DNA of 64,000 nt from Flammeovirgaceae bacterium UBA1842 (GCA_002338655.1 DDIU01000020.1:22195-86194); one strand, 5' to 3'. Counted from the stretch's first letter, positions 17,721-26,813 are shown. Made by a program: numbers and translations. Notes: generated by a model not told the origin, from the sequence alone.

Positions 17721-18047
17721 ATGATAAGTGTAACAGATAAAGCCAAAAATAGAATAGTAGAGTTGAGAGGACAGGAGGGCAAATCTGATGACCATAACAT
17801 CAGGGTGTTGGTGCAAGGTGGCGGTTGTTCTGGACTCATGTATGATTTAAAGTTTGACTCGGCAATTGAACAAAGCGATGAGGTATTTGAAGATCAAGGT
17901 ATAAAGATATTAGTCGATAAAAAGAGTTTATTATATCTACTAGGAACAACTTTAGATTTCTCAGATGGACTGAATGGTAAAGGGTTCCAATTCATTAACC
18001 CAAATGCTACAAGAACTTGTGGCTGTGGTGAAAGTTTTTCAGTTTAA
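17721..18047 (+). CDS. HesB/IscA-family iron-sulfur cluster carrier
   Basis: A-type carriers accept Fe-S clusters from the scaffold and pass them to target enzymes. The 108-aa protein has the three invariant cysteines: Cys36 in GGGCSG, and Cys100 and Cys102 in the C-terminal TCGCGESF. The length and the spacing are those of IscA/SufA/ErpA. I cannot tell which subtype this is. No suf or isc genes lie beside it. A perfect hairpin follows nine bases after the stop. Confidence 0.95.
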   Translation: MISVTDKAKNRIVELRGQEGKSDDHNIRVLVQGGGCSGLMYDLKFDSAIEQSDEVFEDQGIKILVDKKSLLYLLGTTLDFSDGLNGKGFQFINPNATRTCGCGESFSV

Positions 18048-18056
18048 TTTATTTTG

Positions 18057-18089
18057 ATTCACAGGGTGACTTTGAGTCACCCTGTGAAT
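18057..18089. terminator. Bidirectional terminator between convergent genes
   Basis: A perfect 15-bp stem (18057-18071 with 18075-18089) closes a 3-nt loop TTG. It lies between the iscA-like stop (18047) and the Rid stop (18095) and serves both strands. The stem is GC-rich in its centre (CAGGGTGAC). T-rich sequence lies on the left (ATTTATTTTG), which suits the minus-strand transcript better. Confidence 0.85.
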
Positions 18090-18094
18090 ACCCA

Positions 18095-18517
18095 CTATTC
18101 CAATACCGCTATACATTTTAACTCAATACCTATCGGTGTTGGGAGTGCATTTACCTCCACTGTGGTTCTGCAAGGCTGATTGTCCTTAAAATATTCTGCA
18201 TAAATGGCATTGTACTTTTTAAAATCATCTTTCATGTTGGTCAAAAAGACAGTAACATCTACCAATTTGTCCCAACTGCTTCCTGAAGCCTCCAACACGA
18301 GCCGAACATTGTTAAATACAGAATGACACTGCGCTTCTATGTCATAAGATTTGATATTGCCATCAGCACCTAATACCACACCGGGAATTTCTTTTGTCCC
18401 TCGTTTTCTGGGTCCAACACCCGATAGGAATAGTAGGTTGCCTACTTTTCTAGCATGGGGGTAGAGCCCTACGGGTTCAGGTGCTTTTTCAGAGTTACTT
18501 ATGCTTTTTTCATCCAT
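18095..18517 (-). CDS. Rid-family (YjgF/UK114) protein
   Basis: Rid proteins hydrolyse reactive enamine/imine intermediates. The 140-aa protein has the trimer-type fold, with LLFLSGVGPRKRG, the helix phrase NVRLVLEASGSSWDKLVDVTVFLTNM, and the C-terminal CRTTVEVNALPTPIGIELKCIAV, in which the Arg of PCRTTVE is the usual carboxylate-binding residue. The opening EPVGLYPHARKVGNLLFLSG resembles 2-aminomuconate deaminase-type Rid proteins more than RidA itself. No kynurenine-pathway gene is adjacent, so the subgroup remains open. It lies 15 bp downstream of the FtsX-like permease gene. Confidence 0.9.
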   Translation of the reverse strand: MDEKSISNSEKAPEPVGLYPHARKVGNLLFLSGVGPRKRGTKEIPGVVLGADGNIKSYDIEAQCHSVFNNVRLVLEASGSSWDKLVDVTVFLTNMKDDFKKYNAIYAEYFKDNQPCRTTVEVNALPTPIGIELKCIAVLE

Positions 18518-18532
18518 CTTGCTATTATTTAC

Positions 18533-20920
18533 TTATTCACTCCTCAAGGCTTTCACTGGGTTGGCCATAGCGGCTTTAACGGTATGGAAGCCTACAGTAA
18601 GCAAAGTAATGAATAGTGCCAGAATAGCCGACAGAATAAACGTAAAAACTTCATCGTTGAGATTAATTTTATAAGCAAAAGCCTGAAGCCAATTACTCAT
18701 GAAGTAATAAGCAACCGGAAATGCAATAATCGTTGCTATCACCACCAATAATAAAAATTCCTTCGAAACTAAAAATACAATGGATTGTAAACTTGCTCCA
18801 ATCACTTTTCTAATTCCTATCTCCTTGGTGCGCTGCTCAGTTGTAAACGATGTAAGGCCTAGTAATCCTAAACAAGCAATAACTATAGTAAGTGAAGAAA
18901 ATATGGTAAAAATTGTACCTCTTCTTTGGTCAGCTGCATATTGAGAATCAAAATCCTGATCTAGGAATTTATACTCGAAGGGCTGGTTTGGAAATACCGT
19001 TTTCCAGTCACTCTCCACATTTTTTACCAAAGCTGGAACATCCTTAGTATCCATTTTGATATAAGTGAAGTAATTATTTTTTCTGTACATCACCATTAAG
19101 GGCTCAATTTCATCATAAAGTGAATTTTGATTATAGTCTTTAATCACACCCACTACTTTTTTTACTACGACAGTATCCCTTGAGGGGATTTCAAATTTTT
19201 TACCTAACGGCTCTGTCCATGCCATACGATCTACCATAGCTTCATTGACCAAGACGGCTTCTATGGTATCGGAAAGTATGTCTCTCGAAAAATCACGGCC
19301 TTCAACTATGGTCATACCTAAGGTGGAAAGATAGTCGAAATCGGCAGCAAAAAAGTCTACTCCTTTTTCCATCATTTCCCCGTCATTGGATTCTACATTG
19401 AAAATAACCTTACCCACATTACTTCCTGGTGTAGTAGAAGCAGTTGCCACATTTACCACTCCTGGCAGTTGCATCCAGCTATTCCTAAGTACACCCAACT
19501 TATTTCTCAATTCCTGACCTGGCACTTCCAGCCTAAGTACTTGTTCCTTATTAAAACCAAGGTCTTTATCTCTTAAAAAATTCAGCTGATTAAAAACCAC
19601 TAAAGTGGAAATGAGCATAAAAATTGAAATACTGAATTGTAAAACCACCAATATCTTACGGATAATGGAATTGCCCCCTTGCCTTGAAGATCGCCCTTTC
19701 AATACTTCCGCTGGGTTAAACCTTGAAAGATAAAAAGCTGGGTAGCTTCCTCCCACTATGCCTACAAGAAATACTATGCCTATCAGCACAATGATCACAT
19801 TACCTTGGAACAAATAGGAATAACTGATAGATTTATTAGCTAAGTCATTGAAATACGGTAGCAACAGGTAGATTGCTCCTAAGCTTACGAGTAAGGATAA
19901 TAAGGTCAGCAACAATGATTCGGTAATAAATTGGCTGATTAATTGCCCCCTCAAAGAGCCCATCACTTTACGAATACCCACTTCCTTGGCTCGCTTAAAA
20001 GATCTTGCCGTAGCCAAATTCATATAGTTAATACTGGCAATGATTAACATAAATGCCGCTACAATCGAGAATATATAGATGTACGAGATGTCCCCACCCT
20101 CTTCTGCTTCATCCTGAATTTTTGAGTGTAAATGGATGTCAGTTATTTTTTGCAATTCATAGCTAATGGATATTCCCATTCTTTCAAAAATGGGATTCAC
20201 GTTTTTGACAATGATACTATCCAGACTTGGTTGGAAGTCATGTGGATCATACCCATCAGGGAATTGCAAATAGGTAAAAACACCAAAATTTCCCCAACTG
20301 CCACGGTATTCGGGGGCACTGTTTCTGGAAATCAAAGCATCAAAACGAAAATGGGAGTTTTGGGGTACATCTTTAATTACCCCTGTTATATTATATTGCT
20401 TGTTTTCAGGATCAGTCAAAGCCTTATTCAGACAATCGGTTGTACCAAAATATTTTATGGCCACAGACTCCGTTAGTACCAACGAATTCGGATTATCCAA
20501 AGCTGTTTCTTTGTCACCCTCCAAAAATTCATAGGTGAACATATCAAATACCGTGGAGTCTGCTAAGTAAAACTCCTCTTCATTGAAAGACTTATCTTCA
20601 TACTTGTAAAGTGTGCGTCCTGAGCCGAAAAAGCGTACTGCATTTACTACCTGCGTATTGTTTTCACGTACTTCATCTGCCAAAGGTATTTGGGCCACTG
20701 CCCACGTAAAGGAATTGTCAGGTTCTTTAATGTTGGAAACCACCCGATAAATATTATCTGCATTTGTATTGTACCTATCATAGCTGAGTTCATCAAGTAC
20801 ATATAGGAGCAAAAATATACTACAGGTAATCCCTATAGCCAATCCGACAATATTAATTGTACTGTATCCTTTTTCCTTAAGGATATTTCTAACGGAAATC
20901 TTAATAAGATTCTTAAGCAT
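18533..20920 (-). CDS. FtsX/MacB-type ABC transporter permease
   Basis: The 795-aa inner-membrane protein has one N-terminal membrane helix (about 20-43), a MacB-type periplasmic core (about 45-250), three helices with the phrase RAKEVGIRKVMGS (about 285-420), a second helix and periplasmic core (about 430-660), and a final three-helix block with RTKEIGIRKVIGAS. The duplicated layout is characteristic of Bacteroidota mechanotransmission-type permeases that work with a separate MacB/LolD-like ATPase. No ATPase gene is adjacent. Substrates of such orphan permeases are mostly unknown (antimicrobial peptides, lipoproteins or toxic compounds are the usual suggestions). A paralogue is at 35471. Confidence 0.93.
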   Translation of the reverse strand: MLKNLIKISVRNILKEKGYSTINIVGLAIGITCSIFLLLYVLDELSYDRYNTNADNIYRVVSNIKEPDNSFTWAVAQIPLADEVRENNTQVVNAVRFFGSGRTLYKYEDKSFNEEEFYLADSTVFDMFTYEFLEGDKETALDNPNSLVLTESVAIKYFGTTDCLNKALTDPENKQYNITGVIKDVPQNSHFRFDALISRNSAPEYRGSWGNFGVFTYLQFPDGYDPHDFQPSLDSIIVKNVNPIFERMGISISYELQKITDIHLHSKIQDEAEEGGDISYIYIFSIVAAFMLIIASINYMNLATARSFKRAKEVGIRKVMGSLRGQLISQFITESLLLTLLSLLVSLGAIYLLLPYFNDLANKSISYSYLFQGNVIIVLIGIVFLVGIVGGSYPAFYLSRFNPAEVLKGRSSRQGGNSIIRKILVVLQFSISIFMLISTLVVFNQLNFLRDKDLGFNKEQVLRLEVPGQELRNKLGVLRNSWMQLPGVVNVATASTTPGSNVGKVIFNVESNDGEMMEKGVDFFAADFDYLSTLGMTIVEGRDFSRDILSDTIEAVLVNEAMVDRMAWTEPLGKKFEIPSRDTVVVKKVVGVIKDYNQNSLYDEIEPLMVMYRKNNYFTYIKMDTKDVPALVKNVESDWKTVFPNQPFEYKFLDQDFDSQYAADQRRGTIFTIFSSLTIVIACLGLLGLTSFTTEQRTKEIGIRKVIGASLQSIVFLVSKEFLLLVVIATIIAFPVAYYFMSNWLQAFAYKINLNDEVFTFILSAILALFITLLTVGFHTVKAAMANPVKALRSE

Positions 20921-21100
20921 TGTTGTTTGAGTTTGTTGAAAAATGACCTATTGGCACCGAAAATACTTAATTACAGCATTAAAATACTGTACTTAACATT
21001 ATTTAACGATTGTAATATTTGCCTTTTCGAATTAATAAGTCAATTTATATACACTCAAACAGTCGGAAAATGAATTGAACAGTAAGATTTTTGTAGTCAA

Positions 21101-22390
21101 TTAGCTATTCATCAATTCTTCTATCTCATCAGCTTCAATTGGGATGTTGCGCATCAGGTCAAATGTTCCGTCCTTGGTGATAACCACATCATTTTCCAAC
21201 CTAACCCCAAGATTTTCTTCAGGAATATAAATACCAGGCTCTACGGTAAACACCATTCCTACTTCCATCTTTTTGTAGATATTGGGAACATCATGAACAT
21301 CAAGGCCAATGTGATGAGAAGTGCCATGCATGAAATATTTTTTATAGGCAGGGTTAGCTGGGTTTTGATTTTTAATGTCCGTTTTATCTATTAAGCCCAA
21401 AGACAATAACTCCTTTTCCATGAGTTTCCCTACTTCTTTGTGGTATTCAGGAATCACATTGCCTGGCCTCAGCATTTTTGTCGCCTCTCTTTTCACCTTT
21501 AATACTGAATTATACACCGCCTTTTGACGCTTGGTATATCTACCGTTTACTGGGATACTTCGGGTCATATCGGCATTGTAATTAGCGTATTCGGCTCCCA
21601 CATCCATAAGAAGCATCTCCCCGTCATTACAAGCCTTGTTATTATCAATGTAATGCAACACACAGGCACTAGCACCGGAGGCAACTATAGGTGTATAGGC
21701 AAAGCCTCGGGATCTATTTCTGACAAATTCATGTAGATATTCTGCTTCTATTTCATATTCTGTTACACCGGGTTCTACAAAGGAAAGGATTCGTCTAAAA
21801 CCTTTCTCAGTAATATCACAAGCAATTTGTAGTGCCTCTATTTCATGAGGCCCTTTAATAGCCCTAATACTATGCATAATTGGGGCTGATCGCTCATATT
21901 TATGCAATGGATATTTGTCCTTACACCAATCGATAAATCTTCTGTCACGGGTTTGAACCTCCACAACAGCCCTGATGTGCTCGTTGGTATTTAAGTATAC
22001 AAATTCTGCCTCGGCCATCAGTGTATTAAAAACATTCTCAAACTGAGAAAGCCACATAATATTTTTTACTCCTGATGTTTCGGTGGCTTCCTCCTTTGTA
22101 TATTTATGCCCTTCCCAAATAGCAATATTCTCGTTTGTCTCCTTCAGAAATAATATCTCTGAAAATGCCTTATCATAAAAATCTGGAAACAGTACCAATA
22201 TACTCTCCTCCTGATCTATTCCCGAAAGGCTAAGTAAATCATTGTTCTGCCTAAAATTCATTGTGCCATCTGCATTGGTTGGCATGATGTCATTGGCATT
22301 AAAAACAGCTAACGCTTTAGATTTCATTTGCTTTACAAAACGCTTTCTGTTTTGGATATATAAATCCTTGTTTAATGGAGTGTATTTCAT
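21101..22390 (-). CDS. Xaa-Pro aminopeptidase (M24B)
   Basis: The enzyme removes N-terminal residues preceding proline, using two metal ions. I use the ATG at 22390 (429 aa, MKYTPLNKDLY) rather than the upstream start at 22432, because the extra 14 residues are atypical. It has an N-terminal creatinase-like domain and a C-terminal pita-bread domain with the ligand motifs MDVGAEYANYNADMTRS (two Asp), HGTSHHIGLDVHD (His), TVEPGIYI (Glu) and GVRLENDV (Glu). The pattern fits PepP/AmpP. The gene diverges from the subtilase gene with 63 bp between the starts. Confidence 0.94.
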   Translation of the reverse strand: MKYTPLNKDLYIQNRKRFVKQMKSKALAVFNANDIMPTNADGTMNFRQNNDLLSLSGIDQEESILVLFPDFYDKAFSEILFLKETNENIAIWEGHKYTKEEATETSGVKNIMWLSQFENVFNTLMAEAEFVYLNTNEHIRAVVEVQTRDRRFIDWCKDKYPLHKYERSAPIMHSIRAIKGPHEIEALQIACDITEKGFRRILSFVEPGVTEYEIEAEYLHEFVRNRSRGFAYTPIVASGASACVLHYIDNNKACNDGEMLLMDVGAEYANYNADMTRSIPVNGRYTKRQKAVYNSVLKVKREATKMLRPGNVIPEYHKEVGKLMEKELLSLGLIDKTDIKNQNPANPAYKKYFMHGTSHHIGLDVHDVPNIYKKMEVGMVFTVEPGIYIPEENLGVRLENDVVITKDGTFDLMRNIPIEADEIEELMNS

Positions 22391-22440
22391 GGTGTATAAT
22401 GATAAATTCTGCTTACATGCTAGGGAAAGCAATTTTGAGT

Positions 22441-22448
22441 TAAATTTG
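22441..22448 (+). promoter_or_regulatory. -7 element directly before the subtilase start codon
   Basis: TAAATTTG fits TAnnTTTG exactly and ends only five bases before the ATG at 22454. If used, it would give a leaderless or nearly leaderless transcript. A -33 TTTG at the ideal spacing is not seen. Confidence 0.5.
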
Positions 22449-22453
22449 CCCCA

Positions 22454-23926
22454 ATGAAGAAGCTGTTAATTATTTTGTTCTTTTTGTTGGTATGTCTGGC
22501 ACCTAACCAGGCGCAGCAAAAGTACTGGATATATCTAAAAGACAAAATAGATGATCCTAGCTGCCAAAAGAATTACATAAGTGGTAAAATCTCAGCTTTA
22601 ATTATTGACAGCCTGGAATGTTATGGGGTATCACCAATCGTAAAATCCAACTGGTTAAATGCCATATCTTCACAATTGAATGAAAAGCAAATAAGTGAGA
22701 TTCATGAACTTGGGTTTGTCTCAAGAATTCAAAAGCTCAATCAGAATTTGCGGGTTACCTCCACCAATTTAAGTAATGAAAACCTCTCTAAAGCACTGGG
22801 CCAAATAAAAGCTGATACCTTAATTATGCTTGGGTTGACAGGCAAGGATGTTAAAATTGGTATTATTGATGCGGGTTTTTTAAGAGCCGATTCGGATAGC
22901 TATCTTAAAGAAATTATTGAAAATGGTCAGATCAAAGGGTACCGCAATTATATAGAACCTGATATTACCGATCCTTATGGAGGTAATAATAGTATCAATG
23001 ACCACCATGGCACATCAGTGTTTCGGGCTATAGCCGGCACTATGAATAATAATTATATTGGGTTAGCTAATGGGGCACAATATTATTTAGCCCGTACCGA
23101 TCAATCCGACAAGGAATATCGTGGTGAAGAAGATTATTGGGTGGCAGCACTTGAATGGATGTATGATCAAGGGGTGAGATTGATTAATTCCTCCCTTGGA
23201 TACTCTGATGGCTTTGACAACCCAAAAGAAAATTATGAACCACATGATATTGATGGGAACTCCAGTGCAATTACGAAAGCAGTTAACATTGCCGTAAAAG
23301 AAAAAGGGATGACCATCGTGCTCTCCGCTGGTAATGATGGCAATAATAAATTTGAAGTGATCTCAATCCCCGCTGATGCCGAAGACGCCATTACAGTAGG
23401 GGCAACAGGAATAAACCATTGGGGAAAACAAGGATATAGTTCCATTGGTCCAGAGCCTTTGGCATCCATTAAACCAGAGGTCGCCTGCTATGCCACTGAT
23501 GGCACTTCATTTTCAGCACCCATAATCACCGGGTTAATAGCCTGTATGATGGAATATAATCCTTCACTCACCAATGATCAGATAAAAGAATTACTGAATA
23601 AATCGTCTCATTTATATCCCTTCTCAAATAACTATCTAGGTTTTGGTGTCCCAAATGCTGAGAAAATAATGGCCTTAATGAAAGATCCTTCATTGCACTT
23701 TGGCAATAGCAAAGAGGTAGAAGTTCATTCAAAAAACAGTTATATAATTACCTTGCCTAAAAATGACAATATAATGGCCTTTCATAAAAAGAACAAAACT
23801 ATTGTACTTGAGCAGGAAAAGTTAAAATGGAAAGATAACGCTGTGACAGTAAATCGAATTCTGAATGCAGCTTATACCACGGTCGCCACGGAAGACCACG
23901 TTTGGGAAATACACTGGGTTGACTAA
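22454..23926 (+). CDS. Secreted subtilisin-like serine protease (S8)
   Basis: The 490-aa protein has a Sec signal (about 1-20, ending NQAQ), a pro-region with a helix-rich stretch (about 25-110) and a subtilase domain with the catalytic triad: Asp139 (IGIIDAGF), His185 (DHHGTSV) and Ser352 (GTSFSAP). The oxyanion Asn is in LSAGNDG. A short beta-type tail of about 85 residues follows. It does not look like a canonical T9SS sorting domain, so export by Sec to the periplasm or outer membrane is more likely. It is a single gene with a promoter box immediately before the ATG, and its stop lies two bases from that of the convergent RES gene. Confidence 0.94.
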   Translation: MKKLLIILFFLLVCLAPNQAQQKYWIYLKDKIDDPSCQKNYISGKISALIIDSLECYGVSPIVKSNWLNAISSQLNEKQISEIHELGFVSRIQKLNQNLRVTSTNLSNENLSKALGQIKADTLIMLGLTGKDVKIGIIDAGFLRADSDSYLKEIIENGQIKGYRNYIEPDITDPYGGNNSINDHHGTSVFRAIAGTMNNNYIGLANGAQYYLARTDQSDKEYRGEEDYWVAALEWMYDQGVRLINSSLGYSDGFDNPKENYEPHDIDGNSSAITKAVNIAVKEKGMTIVLSAGNDGNNKFEVISIPADAEDAITVGATGINHWGKQGYSSIGPEPLASIKPEVACYATDGTSFSAPIITGLIACMMEYNPSLTNDQIKELLNKSSHLYPFSNNYLGFGVPNAEKIMALMKDPSLHFGNSKEVEVHSKNSYIITLPKNDNIMAFHKKNKTIVLEQEKLKWKDNAVTVNRILNAAYTTVATEDHVWEIHWVD

Positions 23927-23927
23927 A

Positions 23928-24371
23928 CTATATTCTCATATCAAAATTAAAATCCTCCACACTAATTATTCTTACTTTCGGGTAATCCGGGTGGTTTGGG
24001 TTTATTAGGTAGTTGCTTTCCTCAGGTATAATTGCTGATGGTACTTTCATTATTAATGACCTTCTTGATTTTATCCAACCATCACCGATAAACTTCGTCC
24101 TCAACTGTCCTTTGTAGGTTGTCCACCGTTTAGGTAAACGATCCTTAGGATACTCCTCTGGAATAATATTATCTGGAATATCTATGACCAATGTTTTGAA
24201 CGCATCATTACGGCCTTCACTTCCCCTATGAACTAAATTTTCAAGACAGGCCAATGCCCTTGATGATGCGGAATAGATCATAAATGTGCCATTGGAGTTC
24301 CACCTAGCAGGTCTGCCAGATGCTACTAATTGGTTTGAATATTTAGCAAGGGTTATGCGGTATACGATCAT
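23928..24371 (-). CDS. RES-domain toxin of a type II toxin-antitoxin pair
   Basis: RES toxins attack NAD+ and related nucleotides and halt growth. The 147-aa protein opens VYRITLAKYSNQLVASGRPARWNSNGTFMIYSASSRALACLENLVH. This contains the Arg near the N-terminus, the Ser/Tyr stretch YSASSRALA and the Glu of CLENLVH that define the family. Length is typical. It overlaps the upstream antitoxin gene by four bases (ATGA), as expected for a translationally coupled pair. Catalytic mechanism is from family knowledge only. Confidence 0.93.
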   Translation of the reverse strand: MIVYRITLAKYSNQLVASGRPARWNSNGTFMIYSASSRALACLENLVHRGSEGRNDAFKTLVIDIPDNIIPEEYPKDRLPKRWTTYKGQLRTKFIGDGWIKSRRSLIMKVPSAIIPEESNYLINPNHPDYPKVRIISVEDFNFDMRI

Positions 24372-24790
24372 GCAGTATCACCGTACTGTATCCTATCGAG
24401 CTCTTCTGTGACAAGGTCAATGCCATCGGAAGTTTTGACCAGATCAAAAGGAACATGCCCGTTGATACCGAATGCTGGCTTAGACAACCAAGAAATAAAG
24501 GCATCTCTTTCTCCAAAAATGCCTACCCCTTGATGATACAAGGCAATGAGCTTAAGCATTATTTCGCTTCTAATCGGGCTGAACTTTGTCTTATTGAGTC
24601 GATACTTGTTAATGGTTTTATGTGTGAGCTCTACTATCTCAGCCATGTAATCATTATTACCAAACAACTTAACTACATCATCAAATATGTTAGCGGAAAT
24701 CCCTTTTTGAGCTGCAAAAACGATAGTAGCGGGATCACTTATCTTGGATTTGTATCTGCCATATATTGCCTGAGCTTCATTCACTTCCAT
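24368..24790 (-). CDS. Xre/MbcA/ParS-type antitoxin of the RES toxin
   Basis: The 140-aa protein has an N-terminal helical, Xre-like part (about 1-65) and a C-terminal toxin-binding domain with the DUF2384 pattern (AIALYHQGVGIFGERDAFISWLSKPAFGINGHVPFDLV-type, about 85-130). In that domain WLSKPAFGINGHVP is the usual contact segment. It precedes the RES gene with an ATGA overlap, and presumably neutralises the toxin and represses the operon. An AGGAGG ribosome-binding site four bases before the ATG is unusual for this genome. Confidence 0.93.
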   Translation of the reverse strand: MEVNEAQAIYGRYKSKISDPATIVFAAQKGISANIFDDVVKLFGNNDYMAEIVELTHKTINKYRLNKTKFSPIRSEIMLKLIALYHQGVGIFGERDAFISWLSKPAFGINGHVPFDLVKTSDGIDLVTEELDRIQYGDTA

Positions 24791-24794
24791 TTAT

Positions 24795-24829
24795 CCTCCT
24801 CTTTCACACTAAGTTATGGAAATTTTTCC
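24795..24829 (-). promoter_or_regulatory. Strong Shine-Dalgarno and small palindrome upstream of the antitoxin gene
   Basis: On the minus strand AGGAGG (24800-24795) precedes the ATG at 24790 by four bases. A palindrome GGAAA-tt-TTTCC (24818-24829) lies upstream and could be the operator bound by the antitoxin. The Shine-Dalgarno match is plain. The operator role is inference. Confidence 0.55.
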
Positions 24830-24847
24830 GTGATTTTAAGAAATTTT

Positions 24848-26719
24848 TCAATTTTTTTCTGATAATTCGAGCCATCTGAGCTCCTTTGCATCAATTTTGG
24901 CTTTTATTTCATCAAGTTCCAAACTCCATTTTGTTAAAACTTCATGGTCACTTTCGCCCGAAATCAAGAGTTTTTCAAATTCAACTTTCTTATCAGTGAG
25001 TGATTTAATTTCATTCTCAATCTGATCGAATTCCCGCTTTTCATTATAAGTTAACTTCTGCTCTGTAACTTTTACTTTATCAGCCTTTACTTCCTTCGGT
25101 TTATTATCTGTCGATCCTATCGTTTTTGAGGCCTTTTCCGAATTTCTATATTTGGTATAGTTGCCATTGAAATCTTCAATGGGTTTATCCTTTTCGAAAA
25201 TAAAAAGATGATCCACCAATCGGTCCATGAAATATCTATCGTGAGAAACAATCAACAGACACCCCTGAAAGTTCATAAGAAATTCTTCTAAGGTTCTTAA
25301 AGTTATTAAGTCAAGGTCGTTGGTAGGCTCATCAAGAATTAAAAAATTGGGGTTCTCAATCAACACCCTTAACAATTGAAGCCTTCTTTTTTCACCGCCA
25401 CTTAGTTTATCTACATAATCGTATTGTGCTTTGGGCGAAAAATTAAACTGTGTTAAAAATTTAGACGCGGTAACTACAGCCCCTGAAGATAGCGTTACAA
25501 TTTCAGCTACTTCCTGAACCACTTCAATTACCTTCATCCCCGGTTTAAAATTAGGTTCTTGCTGTTTATAATAGCCAAATACAATCGTTTGACCCTTATC
25601 AACTGTGCCCTGATCAGGTGGTAAAATTCCGGTTAGCATATTCAAGAATGTAGACTTTCCTGCCCCATTTTTACCAACTACCCCTACTCTTTCGCCTCTT
25701 TTGAACACATAACTAAAGGGCTTGACAACCACCTTTCCGTCAAACGACTTGCTGATATTCTCTACTTCAAGGATTTTCTTACCAATTCTCCTTTGATTAA
25801 TATCCAGCTCAACTTCTGACTTGGTCAAATCTTCATGGGCTTTTTCTTTTATCCCTTCAAAGGCCTCTACTCTATATTTGGCTTTTGTGCCACGTGCTTT
25901 GGGTTGGCGCCTTATCCAATCCAATTCCTTTTTAAACAAGTTTGTTGCCTTATCTTTCTCTGCAAAAGCAATTTGCTCCCGTTCTGATTTCTTTTCCAAG
26001 AAGTAGGAATAGTTTCCAGAGTAGCGAAATACCTGCTCCCTGTCCAATTCAATAATTTCATTGGTCACTTGCTCTAAAAAGTAACGATCGTGAGTAACCA
26101 TAATGATTCCCATTTGGCTACTTGAAAGGTAGTTTTCAAGCCATTCTATGGCCTCTAAATCCAAGTGGTTGGTGGGCTCATCTAATATTACCAAATCTGG
26201 TTTTTCAATCAGGGCTTTCGCCAGACCCACCCGTTTCTTCTGTCCCCCTGACATATCACTGATCTTTTTCTCAAGATCATGTACCCCCAACCTTCCAAGA
26301 ATCTCTTTGATTTGCGATTCATACGTCCAGGCATCTGCCTTGTCCATCTCCTCAATTAGCGAGCCTAGCTTTTCCATCGAGGCTGGTTCAGTCTCTGCAA
26401 GAGCAAGATGATGCTCATAATCACCAATTAATTTAGCCAAGACCCTATCTCCTCCTAAAACCGCCTCTATAATGTTATCAGTATTGCCAAATTCAGGTTG
26501 CTGCTCTAGATAGGCAATTTTAACTTCGTTATTAATTACCACTTCTCCCCGTTCTGGCACTTCCAGACCAGCCAAAATCTTCAATAAAGTAGTTTTGCCG
26601 CTTCCGTTAACCCCTACCAACGCCACTTTTTGACCTTGTTCAATCCCAAAAGAGATATCTTTAAACAAAACCCGTTCTCCAAATGATTTGGAAATGTTAT
26701 CTACTGACAAATAATTCAT
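24848..26719 (-). CDS. ABC-F family ATPase (Uup-type)
   Basis: ABC-F proteins have two ATPase domains and no membrane part, and act on the ribosome. The 623-aa protein has Walker A GVNGSGKTT and GKNGAGKST, signatures MSGGQKKRVGLAKAL and LSGGEKRRLQLLRVL, and Walker B ILDEPTNHLDLEA and ILDEPTNDLDLIT. An arm/linker of about 60 residues (KKELDWIRRQPKARGTKAKYR) lies between the domains, and a C-terminal coiled coil (about 525-620) is of Uup type. These features favour Uup, which is linked to ribosome maintenance and transposon excision, over an antibiotic-resistance ABC-F. A -7 box sits four bases before the ATG. Confidence 0.94.
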   Translation of the reverse strand: MNYLSVDNISKSFGERVLFKDISFGIEQGQKVALVGVNGSGKTTLLKILAGLEVPERGEVVINNEVKIAYLEQQPEFGNTDNIIEAVLGGDRVLAKLIGDYEHHLALAETEPASMEKLGSLIEEMDKADAWTYESQIKEILGRLGVHDLEKKISDMSGGQKKRVGLAKALIEKPDLVILDEPTNHLDLEAIEWLENYLSSSQMGIIMVTHDRYFLEQVTNEIIELDREQVFRYSGNYSYFLEKKSEREQIAFAEKDKATNLFKKELDWIRRQPKARGTKAKYRVEAFEGIKEKAHEDLTKSEVELDINQRRIGKKILEVENISKSFDGKVVVKPFSYVFKRGERVGVVGKNGAGKSTFLNMLTGILPPDQGTVDKGQTIVFGYYKQQEPNFKPGMKVIEVVQEVAEIVTLSSGAVVTASKFLTQFNFSPKAQYDYVDKLSGGEKRRLQLLRVLIENPNFLILDEPTNDLDLITLRTLEEFLMNFQGCLLIVSHDRYFMDRLVDHLFIFEKDKPIEDFNGNYTKYRNSEKASKTIGSTDNKPKEVKADKVKVTEQKLTYNEKREFDQIENEIKSLTDKKVEFEKLLISGESDHEVLTKWSLELDEIKAKIDAKELRWLELSEKN

Positions 26720-26723
26720 CCCG

Positions 26724-26731
26724 CAAAAGTA
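26724..26731 (-). promoter_or_regulatory. -7 element directly before the ABC-F start codon
   Basis: On the minus strand the sequence reads TACTTTTGCGGGATG. TACTTTTG (26731-26724) fits TAnnTTTG and ends four bases before the ATG at 26719, so a leaderless mRNA is predicted. No TTTG is found at the ideal -33 position. Confidence 0.5.
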
Positions 26732-26813
26732 GTGAAATTGCCCTCCTTCGTATCAGGCGATTCAAAATATCCTAAAAAATTATTACCTTGTTGCAAATCA
26801 AATCCAAACCAAC

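Noticed and set aside
22454..23926. T9SS cargo status of the subtilase
   Set aside because: The C-terminal 80 residues do not show the usual sorting-domain pattern, and the protein ends in EIHWVD.
24848..26719. Antibiotic-resistance ABC-F
   Set aside because: The Uup-type C-terminal coiled coil and ordinary linker argue for a housekeeping role; resistance cannot be claimed from sequence.
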